NCBI GenBank assembly: GCA_004525355.1
Contig: SPCK01000164.1
Location: 1-5,510 of the forward strand
Source: Spirochaetales bacterium
Lineage (GTDB): Bacteria; Spirochaetota; Spirochaetia; Treponematales; UBA12059
Length of the DNA: 5,510 bases
Direction of reading: 5' to 3'
This document shows, piece after piece, positions 1-5,510 of this stretch. The position numbers were made by a program, and so were the translations under genes. The notes below the pieces were generated by a model, which saw nothing but the letters and a program-made list of their open reading frames with translations, had not been told where the DNA came from and did not search any database. How positions within the stretch are numbered: position 1 is the first letter of the stretch; each line of letters begins with the position of its first letter.

Positions 1-1310
1 CCCCACATGCACGATTCGCCGTGGGGAACGTCGCTGCCGTCTGCGGACGTGTCCCAGCCGTTCGGGTAGTGGTAGACGGCGTGGAGGAGGACCCCCTCGT
101 GGCCCGGGTCGGTCGATAGATAGGGTTCCTGCATGAGCGTTGCCGCGGTACGGCGCCCGGCGGCGGTGTAACGGAGCCCGGCAGGATCGCCGGCTGCCGT
201 GAGGAAGTCCCCCAGGCGGAGGAGAGCCTGGGCGGCGATCGCCGCCGCCGACGAGTCGACCGGTTCGAGGGGGTTACAGGGATCGGCCGGACGGTCTGCT
301 GCGTACGGTATGTCCCGAAGTCGGGGCCCACCGGTATCCCAGTAGGGAACGCCATCGGGCGGGGTGGTCGCCAGGTAGAAGTCGCACGTCGCGCGGGCCA
401 CCTCGGTGAAACGCTTCCGCACGGCGTCAGCGCCGGGGAAGTACGGCAGGTCGCAGGTGGCGACCTCGCCGTCCCTGAGGCCGGCGGCGAACTCGAGCTC
501 CTCGGCGAATCCAAGCATGACCCAGGCCAGCCCACGGGTCCAGGTGGTATAGGGCGAATAGCCCTGCTGGCTCGAGGGGCTTCGGTAGGTCCCGTTGACG
601 GTATTGAATATCGATTCGTGTGCGACGCGGCCCGGTATGTCCCAGCGGTCGCGACCCTGGCCGAAGTACACGTTGTACCGCGCGCTAGTCTCCGCGTGTG
701 CGAGAAGCCGCCCCAGCAGGCTCGCGCGGCTGTCCTGCTCGCCCATAAGGACCTGGCCCAGGCGGTGGGCGAGCGCGAGGCTCCGGAGGGATCGCATCGT
801 GTCGGCGAAGAGGCTGTGCGGGCCGTTGAAGGAATGTATAAATCCAAGTCCGTCGGGCAGAGGAGTCCACCGGGCGGCCTGTACGGCCCCTGAGGCCTTG
901 AGCGCAAGTGCATAGAAGCGGCGCTCCCAGGGTTCATCGGGAATCATGCCTTCGTGCATCAGCCTGAGCAGGGTACCGTACGTGCTCACGTTGTTGAAAC
1001 CGTGGTCATGGACGCCGGTATGCGTGAGGTGTGCGGCCATCCGCCGGAGTGTCGATGTTCTGCCGTATTCGAGGAACCATGGATCCTTCGTGGCCTCGTA
1101 CACCAGGAGGGGAGCGCCGAATTGGAAACCCTGGGTCCACTCGGTCCAACCCCTGGCCGTATACGTGCCGGCTACGGTGAACACCGGCGCGCCCAACCCA
1201 GGCTCCCAGCGCCCGGCGAGGCGCCTGATCTTGGCGCTTCCGATCTCGAATACCTTCCCGCAGGCAGTGGAAAGCTTGGCAAGCCCAGGAACCTTTGCAC
1301 TATCGATCAT
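1..1310 (-). CDS. Glycoside hydrolase family 88 protein, unsaturated glucuronyl hydrolase type (3' end cut by window edge)
   Basis: Reading the minus strand from ATG at 1310 gives 436 uninterrupted codons to the window edge; the stop lies outside. GH88 enzymes hydrate the 4,5-double bond of a terminal unsaturated uronic acid left by polysaccharide lyases, which releases that sugar. The family signature is present in order: HDHGF (101-105, catalytic-type Asp102), Asp170 in FADTMRSL (second acid), His231, Gln249 in QQGY, Trp257-x-Arg259 and Trp263 in TWTRGLAW, DSSAAAIAA (352-360), and GESCMW at the cut end, where the family continues GDY. His231, Gln249, Trp257, Arg259 and Trp263 are spaced exactly as my recollection of Bacillus UGL residues 193, 211, 219, 221 and 225. 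The usual GFWxG near the N-terminus is GFQFG (61-65). No signal peptide is seen, so it should be cytoplasmic. It is somewhat longer than the roughly 380-residue Bacillus enzyme. GH105 is a less likely alternative. In-frame ATG 1334 is a weaker start. Confidence 0.9.
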   Translation of the reverse strand, partial: MIDSAKVPGLAKLSTACGKVFEIGSAKIRRLAGRWEPGLGAPVFTVAGTYTARGWTEWTQGFQFGAPLLVYEATKDPWFLEYGRTSTLRRMAAHLTHTGVHDHGFNNVSTYGTLLRLMHEGMIPDEPWERRFYALALKASGAVQAARWTPLPDGLGFIHSFNGPHSLFADTMRSLRSLALAHRLGQVLMGEQDSRASLLGRLLAHAETSARYNVYFGQGRDRWDIPGRVAHESIFNTVNGTYRSPSSQQGYSPYTTWTRGLAWVMLGFAEELEFAAGLRDGEVATCDLPYFPGADAVRKRFTEVARATCDFYLATTPPDGVPYWDTGGPRLRDIPYAADRPADPCNPLEPVDSSAAAIAAQALLRLGDFLTAAGDPAGLRYTAAGRRTAATLMQEPYLSTDPGHEGVLLHAVYHYPNGWDTSADGSDVPHGESCMW

Positions 1311-1315
1311 CCTGT

Positions 1316-1321
1316 CTCCCC
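1316..1321 (-). promoter_or_regulatory. Ribosome binding site of the GH88 gene
   Basis: GGGGAG on the minus strand lies 5 nt before the ATG at 1310 and supports that start. An in-frame ATG at 1334 begins one base after the stop of the upstream dehydrogenase but has no purine-rich site before it. The 25-nt gap between the two genes suggests co-transcription and possibly translational coupling. Confidence 0.6.
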
Positions 1322-1335
1322 GTCCATCAGGCATT

Positions 1336-2160
1336 TCAGAGCCGTGAAATGTGGAATCCGCCGTCTACGTCGAATACGCCGCCCACCGAGAACGGGAAGG
1401 CTCCTTCAAGGAGCGCCCGAACCCCCTTGCCGACGTCCTCGGGCGTACCCCACCGTCCTTGCGGCACGATGCCTTGGGCGATCAGGGCGTCGTACTTGGC
1501 CTTCACGCCGGACGTCATGTCTGTGAACATGATTCCCGGCCTTATTTCATACGTCTGGATGCCTTCCGGTGCCAGGCGGGCTGCCCAGAGTTTCGCTGCC
1601 ATGGAGAGCGCGGCTTTCGACATGCAGTAGTCCCCGCGGTTGACCGAGGCTGTCTCCGCGGAGATGGAAGTCACGAAAACGACCTTGCGTCCGCCGGAGA
1701 GCGGGCATTCCGTGGGGGAGGCCAGCCAGTGCTGCGCAATTTCCTGCGTCAGGAAGAACGGGCCTTGGACGTTGGTTCGCATGAGCTCCTCGAACGATTC
1801 TTCCGAGGCGTCGAGGATGTCGGCCCGCACGCGCGGACCCATGCCCGCATTGTTCACGAGGGCATCCAGGTTGCCAAAACTCCCGAAGACATCCGCGACG
1901 AGGGTATGGCGTTGTGCATAATCGGACAGGTCGCAGCGAAACGCTTCGAAACGCCTCCCGGGTATCATCTCCGACTGATTCGCGGCGGTTTCGCAGTGCG
2001 TGAGCGTCTCGCTGGCGGCGGCCTCATTGCTCGAGTAATGGATGGCAATGGAAAAACCGGCGTGTGCCAGCTCGAGCGCGATTCCCCGGCCGAGGCCGCG
2101 GCTCGAACCGGTGACAAGGGCCACGGGTGGACGGGCCACTTTTCCAAGGGAGTATGCCAT
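1336..2160 (-). CDS. Short-chain dehydrogenase/reductase (classical SDR, FabG-like)
   Basis: A 274-residue cytoplasmic NAD(P)-dependent oxidoreductase. The Rossmann signature TGSSRGLG is at 17-24, the adenine-pocket Asp at 77 (CDLSD), NNAG at 103-106, and the catalytic tetrad is Asn130, Ser165, Tyr178 and Lys182 (YCMSK). The RPG motif is at 207-209 and the chain ends in the usual DGG-type tail (VDGGFHISRL). The end of the second strand is HYSSN, with no acidic residue, and Arg21 is in the glycine loop; both favour NADP(H) (inference). Length is slightly above the common 245-260, with an insert near 60-70. Sequence alone does not give the substrate. Beside a GH88 gene, a role on a sugar acid is plausible, for example the dehydrogenase step that KduD performs on 4-deoxy-uronate products, but this protein is not recognisably KduD. 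FabG-type ketoacyl reductase is the default annotation and probably misleading here. No Shine-Dalgarno site precedes ATG 2160; a promoter ends 7 nt before it. It is the first gene of a minus-strand unit with the GH88 gene. Confidence 0.92.
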   Translation of the reverse strand: MAYSLGKVARPPVALVTGSSRGLGRGIALELAHAGFSIAIHYSSNEAAASETLTHCETAANQSEMIPGRRFEAFRCDLSDYAQRHTLVADVFGSFGNLDALVNNAGMGPRVRADILDASEESFEELMRTNVQGPFFLTQEIAQHWLASPTECPLSGGRKVVFVTSISAETASVNRGDYCMSKAALSMAAKLWAARLAPEGIQTYEIRPGIMFTDMTSGVKAKYDALIAQGIVPQGRWGTPEDVGKGVRALLEGAFPFSVGGVFDVDGGFHISRL

Positions 2161-2166
2161 GAGCGA

Positions 2167-2195
2167 ATCATGGAACGGAGCCCATCCCGTGTCAA
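2167..2195 (-). promoter_or_regulatory. Predicted sigma70 promoter for the SDR-GH88 unit
   Basis: On the minus strand a perfect -35 TTGACA (2195-2190) is followed after 17 nt by CATGAT (2172-2167, 4 of 6 matches to the -10 consensus). The ATG of the dehydrogenase begins 7 nt past the -10, so transcription should start at or beside the start codon. This fits the absence of a Shine-Dalgarno site and suggests a leaderless mRNA. Assigned from consensus match only. Confidence 0.55.
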
Positions 2196-2213
2196 GCTCA
2201 TACCTGATTGCCG

Positions 2214-2252
2214 CAATTCAAGAGCAACCGACTTTTAAATTAGCTTGAATTG
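2214..2252. promoter_or_regulatory. Inverted repeat, candidate shared operator
   Basis: Perfect 9-bp arms, CAATTCAAG at 2214-2222 and CTTGAATTG at 2244-2252, are separated by 21 nt that include an AT-rich stretch. Arm centres are 30 bp apart, close to three helical turns, so a dimeric or tetrameric regulator could bind both on one face. The repeat lies between the two divergent -35 boxes: 5 nt upstream of the plus-strand -35 and 18 nt upstream of the minus-strand -35. A further TCAAG at 2192-2196 overlaps the minus-strand -35. No regulator gene is in the window. Confidence 0.5.
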
Positions 2253-2257
2253 TTTTA

Positions 2258-2286
2258 TTGACGCCGTCCGAAAGGCGCTCCATACT
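2258..2286 (+). promoter_or_regulatory. Predicted sigma70 promoter for tctCBA
   Basis: TTGACG (2258-2263, 5 of 6 matches) and CATACT (2281-2286, 4 of 6) are separated by exactly 17 nt. The expected start of transcription near 2293 leaves a leader of about 30 nt containing the strong tctC ribosome binding site. The spacer holds a weak GC-rich dyad (CGCC/GGCG at about 2262-2276) of uncertain meaning. Confidence 0.6.
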
Positions 2287-2308
2287 TTAGAAAGTGTATC
2301 GTTATTCC

Positions 2309-2316
2309 AAGGAGGG
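2309..2316 (+). promoter_or_regulatory. Strong ribosome binding site of tctC
   Basis: AAGGAGGG is a near-perfect anti-Shine-Dalgarno match 7 nt before ATG 2324. It fixes the start there rather than at the in-frame GTG 2294, and the signal peptide begins properly from this ATG. Confidence 0.85.
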
Positions 2317-2323
2317 TTATGTC

Positions 2324-3337
2324 ATGAAAAGGTTCGCAAGCACCATCATCGTCCTACTCATCCTGCTCACGGTCGGGGTCGGCGTAGCCACGGCTCAGGC
2401 TACCTGGAAGCCCAACAAGCCCATCACCATCATCGTACCCTGGGGCGCGGGCGGATCGACCGACCAGGTCACGCGCATTTGCGCGGCGGAGATGGAGGCA
2501 GCGCTCGGACAGAAAATCGTCATCGTCAACCAGCCCGGAGCCTCCGGCTCGGTCGGCACCAAGAACGCCATGGACGCACCCAAGGATGGCTACACCTGGA
2601 CAGCCGGAGCCGCTGCAGACCTCGCCACCTACAAGGTCCAGGGCATGCTCGACACCGACATCCGCACTGACTGGAACATCTACCTGAGCGTGGCCAACGT
2701 ATCCGTCGTCGGCGTCAACGTCGCCACCCCCTACAAGACGTTCCAGGATCTGCTGGACGCATTCAAGAAGAAGCCGGGCCAGATCACGGTGGCGACGGCG
2801 GGCCAGAGCTCCGCAGGGCACATCGGCATCGAAATGATCCGCAAGTACACGGGGATTGACTACAAACACATTACCTATGACGGCGGCGCCCCCGCGGTTA
2901 TCGGGTGTGTTTCCGGCGAGACCCAGGCCACCACACAGCTGGCGGTAGAGCAGGCCAACATGATCCGCGGCAAGGCTATACGCCCGCTCGCTGTCATGTC
3001 CAACACCACGCTCAATCTTGACGGGTATGGGGAAATCCCGCCGATCACCAACTGGATACCCGACTTCAAGGCGGGATCGAACTACTTCGGCATCTTCATT
3101 CCAAAGGGAGTTCCGCAGAACGTCATCGACACCGTCGAGAAGGTCTGGAAGGACGTGATCTTCAACTCACAGAAGATCAAGGATTACGCAAAGGCCAATG
3201 GTGCCATGTTCGCGCCCTCCTACGGCAAGGAAGCCCAGGACCGTGCCTTCGCCTATTACCAACCCGTAGCCTGGCTGTATTATGAAGCCGGGAAGGCGAA
3301 GGTCTCCCCCGACACGGTAGGCATACCCAGGCCGTGA
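2324..3337 (+). CDS. tctC: TTT transporter periplasmic solute-binding protein (TctC/Bug family)
   Basis: A 337-residue extracytoplasmic receptor that captures the substrate in the periplasm and delivers it to the TctA/TctB membrane complex. Residues 1 to about 24 form a signal peptide: MKR, a long hydrophobic core, then VATAQA. No lipobox cysteine is present, so the mature protein should be free in the periplasm. Family hallmarks in order: ITIIVPWGAGGSTDQVTR (34-51, the first ligand loop; many Bug proteins have PFPPGG), NQPGASGSVG (69-78), KDGYT (87-91), the glycine-rich GQSSAGHIG (160-168, second ligand loop), YDGGAPAVIG (185-194), and the late GIFIPKGVP (256-264). Length is near the usual 320-330. 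Bug proteins bind mostly carboxylates, gripping one carboxylate at the two loops. The ligand here is not readable from sequence; the facing GH88 gene suggests an uronate-containing sugar (inference). First gene of tctCBA, with the strongest ribosome binding site. Confidence 0.95.
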   Translation: MKRFASTIIVLLILLTVGVGVATAQATWKPNKPITIIVPWGAGGSTDQVTRICAAEMEAALGQKIVIVNQPGASGSVGTKNAMDAPKDGYTWTAGAAADLATYKVQGMLDTDIRTDWNIYLSVANVSVVGVNVATPYKTFQDLLDAFKKKPGQITVATAGQSSAGHIGIEMIRKYTGIDYKHITYDGGAPAVIGCVSGETQATTQLAVEQANMIRGKAIRPLAVMSNTTLNLDGYGEIPPITNWIPDFKAGSNYFGIFIPKGVPQNVIDTVEKVWKDVIFNSQKIKDYAKANGAMFAPSYGKEAQDRAFAYYQPVAWLYYEAGKAKVSPDTVGIPRP

Positions 3338-3370
3338 TGCCTGCAGCGCCATAGCTGGTTCTGATGTATG

Positions 3371-3402
3371 ACGCGCCCGCCGGTTTCGGCCGGTGGGCGT
3401 GT
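3371..3402 (+). terminator. Strong GC-rich hairpin between tctC and tctB (attenuating or mRNA-stabilising element)
   Basis: Arms 3371-3383 and 3390-3402 form a 13-bp stem, two pairs being G-U, closed by a 6-nt TTTCGG loop. The following bases (TGTTGCTGTT counting the arm end) are only moderately T-rich, so this is a poor intrinsic terminator. A partial terminator or an RNA-processing barrier that keeps tctC mRNA more abundant than tctBA would fit the need for excess binding protein. It lies in the 115-nt non-coding gap 3338-3452, which shows nothing else. Confidence 0.55.
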
Positions 3403-3452
3403 TGCTGTTCGGGAATCCATCCCACCATAGAGACCACATCCTGGAGCGCCCC

Positions 3453-3965
3453 ATGACCGAAAGGACAAAGATAAAAGCCGATCTCGTGACGTCGGTAATA
3501 CTGATCGTGTTCTCCACCGCCATCACCGTCAATTCGCTGGGCATGCCTACGATGGTCGACAGGAACGAGAGCCCCTTCTCGGGGCCTGGCGTCGTCCCCG
3601 CCTTCATCGGGGCCATGCTGTTCTTCCTCGGCACCTTCATGCTCGTCCGGTCATTGCGCCAGGGCGCCTACAGGTTCATCGTGGAAGACCGGGGAAAGCC
3701 GGGAGGAAGCGAACGGGCCTCGTGGATGCGCATAGCGCGGACGATTGTGCTATGTGTCCTCTATGCCCTGCTCCTCGGCAAGGTGTGGTTCCCGATCATC
3801 ACCTTCCTGTTCGTGTTCATATTCATCATGATGTTCGAATACGATTTCAAGGCACCGGTCGCCGGGCAATGGAAGATATCCATTTTTGCCGCCTTCATCG
3901 CGCTTGCGACCGCAGCCTCGGTGTTCTTCGTCTTCCAGTACCTGTTCCTCGTTAACCTTCCTTAA
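3453..3965 (+). CDS. tctB: TTT transporter small membrane subunit (TctB family)
   Basis: A 170-residue inner-membrane protein, the poorly conserved small subunit of tripartite tricarboxylate transporters; it partners TctA, and its exact role is not well understood. Hydrophobic segments lie at about 10-30, 47-66, 96-128 (long enough for two passes with a break near Lys110) and 142-165, giving the usual four or five helices. GPGVVPAFIG (44-53) matches the conserved GPGxxP element at the start of the second helix. A charged loop at 68-95 separates the halves. The start at 3453 is chosen because GGAG (3443-3446) lies 6 nt upstream; the frame stays open back to 3393, but that stretch crosses the hairpin and looks non-coding. 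Its TAA overlaps the tctA ribosome binding site and tctA starts 10 nt later. Length and position between tctC and tctA make the call secure despite low sequence conservation. Confidence 0.9.
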   Translation: MTERTKIKADLVTSVILIVFSTAITVNSLGMPTMVDRNESPFSGPGVVPAFIGAMLFFLGTFMLVRSLRQGAYRFIVEDRGKPGGSERASWMRIARTIVLCVLYALLLGKVWFPIITFLFVFIFIMMFEYDFKAPVAGQWKISIFAAFIALATAASVFFVFQYLFLVNLP

Positions 3966-3969
3966 GGAG
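3964..3969 (+). promoter_or_regulatory. Ribosome binding site of tctA, overlapping the tctB stop
   Basis: AAGGAG sits 6 nt before ATG 3976 and shares its first two bases with the tctB TAA. An ATG at 3972 is out of frame. The overlap implies coupled translation of the two membrane subunits. Confidence 0.75.
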
Positions 3970-3975
3970 TCATGG

Positions 3976-5499
3976 ATGTTCGATGGATTGAAGTATTTCG
4001 GCCAAGCGCTGCAATCGTTCATGACCTTCCAATCGATATTCGACGCGCTCTGGGCGACCCAGCTCGGCATCATCATCGGGATGCTGCCCGGGCTGACGGC
4101 CACGATGGGCGTGGCCCTCCTGACGACGCTCACCTTCCATATGGCGCCAAACAATGCCATCCTCATCCTCATCTGCATGTACATCGGCGCGATCTACGGG
4201 GGAAGCCGAAGCGCCATCCTCCTGAACATCCCCGGCACCCCAGCGAATGCCGCGACCACGGTTGACGGGTATCCGCTCGCTTTGCAGGGCAAGGCAGGCA
4301 CGGCCATAGGCATCGCGACTACGGGGTCTTTCCTGGGCTCGGTAATCGGCATGCTCGCGATGCTGATATTCACGCCCCTGATCGGCACCGTGGCGCTCAG
4401 GTTTCAGTCCTTCGAATTCGTCTGGTTCTCGATCTTCGGTATCATCATCTGCGGAAACCTGACCGCTCCCAAGGATCCGCTCAAGGGATGGATAGCAGGG
4501 TTCCTTGGGCTCTTCGTCGCGATGATAGGCATGGAAGGAATCCATGCCTACGTCCGCTTCTCCTTCGGGAATACGAACCTGTCCGGCGGCATCTCCCTCA
4601 TTCCAGCTATGGTCGGAGCCTTCGGGTTCGCCGAAATAATCTCCGTCATGCGCGTGGAACACTACGAGGTCGTCAAGACCAAGATTGAACGGGTCATTCC
4701 CCGCATCGGCGAGGTCATGAAGTACTGGAAAACGATCATACGGTCGGGACTCATCGGCACCTTCATCGGCGCCATTCCCGGTGTCGGCGAGGACATCGCG
4801 GCCTGGGTTTCATACGATGTGGCCAAGAGAAGCGCCAAAAAGGAAGACAGGGAGATGTTCGGCAAGGGCTCGATAGAGGGACTGCTCGCCTCTGAGACAG
4901 GCAACAACGCCTGTGTGCCGGGAGCCATCATTCCGGTTCTTACCCTTGCCATCCCGGGATCAGCTCCCGCTGCGGTCTTGCTCGGCGCCATGCTCATCCA
5001 CGGTGTGAGGCCCGGACCACTCATCATGATAGAGTCTCCCACCTTCGTGTATGAGGTGGTCGCCATGGTGTTCCTTGCGACGGCAATGATGTTCATCCTG
5101 GGGCTTGCCATGGTGCGCCCGCTCGTCAAGGTCCTCCAGGTGCCCCGACAGAAACTGATGCCCATAGTATTCATCCTCTGCGTAGTCGGGTCTTTCGCGC
5201 TCCAGGCGCGACTCTTCGATGTGGGTATCATGATTGTGTTCGGGATACTCGGCTACATCCTGCGGGAGATGGAATACCCGATGGCGCCCCTGGTCCTGGG
5301 AATCATCCTGGGCGACATCCTGGACAAGAATCTCAGGCGAGCCCTGATCCTTTCGGACGGGGATATAGTGCCCTTCTTCACGCGGCCCATCTGCCTTGTC
5401 CTTTTCCTTTTGACGATGTTCATCGTGCTTGGCAGGGCCAAGTGGTTCAACGCGATCGTGGCAAAGGTATTCAGGAGGAAGCCGGCCGAGGCCGAATAG
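3976..5499 (+). CDS. tctA: TTT transporter large membrane subunit (TctA family)
   Basis: A 507-residue polytopic inner-membrane permease that forms the transport path of the tripartite tricarboxylate system and is thought to be driven by an ion gradient rather than ATP. Full family length, with both internally related halves intact. First half: GMLPGLTATMGVALL (35-49), YGGSRSAILLNIPGTP (74-89), TTVDGYPLALQGKAG (94-108). Second half: GAIPGVGEDIAAWVSYDVAKR (265-285), FGKGSIEGLLASETGNNA (295-312), the LAIPGSAPAAVLLGAML (324-340) segment and HGVRPGP (342-348). The paired PG-containing loops are the conserved hallmark of the family. Long hydrophobic runs fill 60-72, 110-137, 149-160, 172-187, 360-382, 396-408, 413-428 and 436-449, with a final helix at about 468-486 before a charged cytoplasmic tail (RRKPAEAE). 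Last gene of tctCBA; only 11 nt of sequence follow its stop, so a further operon gene cannot be excluded. Substrate is inferred from neighbours only. Confidence 0.97.
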   Translation: MFDGLKYFGQALQSFMTFQSIFDALWATQLGIIIGMLPGLTATMGVALLTTLTFHMAPNNAILILICMYIGAIYGGSRSAILLNIPGTPANAATTVDGYPLALQGKAGTAIGIATTGSFLGSVIGMLAMLIFTPLIGTVALRFQSFEFVWFSIFGIIICGNLTAPKDPLKGWIAGFLGLFVAMIGMEGIHAYVRFSFGNTNLSGGISLIPAMVGAFGFAEIISVMRVEHYEVVKTKIERVIPRIGEVMKYWKTIIRSGLIGTFIGAIPGVGEDIAAWVSYDVAKRSAKKEDREMFGKGSIEGLLASETGNNACVPGAIIPVLTLAIPGSAPAAVLLGAMLIHGVRPGPLIMIESPTFVYEVVAMVFLATAMMFILGLAMVRPLVKVLQVPRQKLMPIVFILCVVGSFALQARLFDVGIMIVFGILGYILREMEYPMAPLVLGIILGDILDKNLRRALILSDGDIVPFFTRPICLVLFLLTMFIVLGRAKWFNAIVAKVFRRKPAEAE

Positions 5500-5510
5500 G
5501 AATTCGCGGA

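Noticed and set aside
954..1526. Plus-strand open frames over the GH88 gene and the gene junction
   Set aside because: Antisense to GH88, low-complexity Arg/Pro-rich translation, no ribosome binding site, and it crosses two minus-strand genes.
1351..2238. A 295-codon plus-strand open frame opposite the dehydrogenase
   Set aside because: It is the antisense of a well-supported SDR with all catalytic motifs; its translation is rich in Arg, Gly and His, resembles no family, and runs through the divergent promoter region. GC-rich codon bias keeps it open.
2262..2276. Small CGCC/GGCG dyad between the -35 and -10 of the tctC promoter
   Set aside because: Only four clean base pairs in GC-rich DNA; too weak to call an operator.
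2294..2323. Upstream GTG start for tctC, adjacent to the predicted transcription start
   Set aside because: It would add ten residues ahead of a normal signal peptide, and the strong AAGGAGGG site points to ATG 2324.
3393..3452. Upstream GTG start for tctB
   Set aside because: It falls inside the hairpin, has no ribosome binding site, and adds 20 residues unlike TctB; GGAG at 3443-3446 fits ATG 3453.
3970..4662. A 230-codon minus-strand open frame opposite tctA
   Set aside because: Translation is dominated by Asp, Glu, Arg and His, typical of the complement of a membrane-protein gene; tctA is unambiguous.
5500..5510. Possible start of a fourth operon gene after tctA
   Set aside because: Eleven bases contain no start codon or other usable signal.

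Overview
The window reads as a small catabolic locus built around a divergent promoter region at about 2161-2323. DNA is GC-rich, genes are tightly packed, and no RNA gene, CRISPR array, insertion sequence or phage gene is visible. The solute-binding protein has a cleavable signal peptide with no lipobox cysteine, which suggests a diderm (Gram-negative-type) bacterium with a true periplasm. I cannot assign the organism further with confidence.

Left arm (minus strand, 2160 down to 1): a classical short-chain dehydrogenase/reductase (1336-2160) is followed 25 nt later by a glycoside hydrolase family 88 enzyme (unsaturated glucuronyl hydrolase type, 1310 down to 1). The hydrolase runs off the window edge before its stop, but 436 codons are open and its catalytic and substrate-binding residues are recognisable. 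Centre (2161-2323): two divergent sigma70-type promoters, each with a 17-nt spacer, flank a 9-bp inverted repeat (CAATTCAAG / CTTGAATTG) that looks like an operator. The minus-strand promoter would start transcription at or next to the dehydrogenase ATG, so that mRNA may be leaderless. Right arm (plus strand, 2324-5499): a complete tripartite tricarboxylate transporter (TTT) in the order tctC (periplasmic binding protein), tctB (small membrane subunit), tctA (large membrane subunit). A strong GC-rich hairpin sits in the 115-nt gap between tctC and tctB.

Working model (inference): the TTT system imports an acidic sugar, plausibly an unsaturated uronate-containing oligosaccharide released by an extracellular polysaccharide lyase. 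The cytoplasmic GH88 enzyme removes the unsaturated uronic acid, and the dehydrogenase acts on a product or related sugar acid. TTT systems are best known for carboxylates such as citrate, so a TTT cassette facing an uronyl hydrolase is the most interesting aspect of the window.
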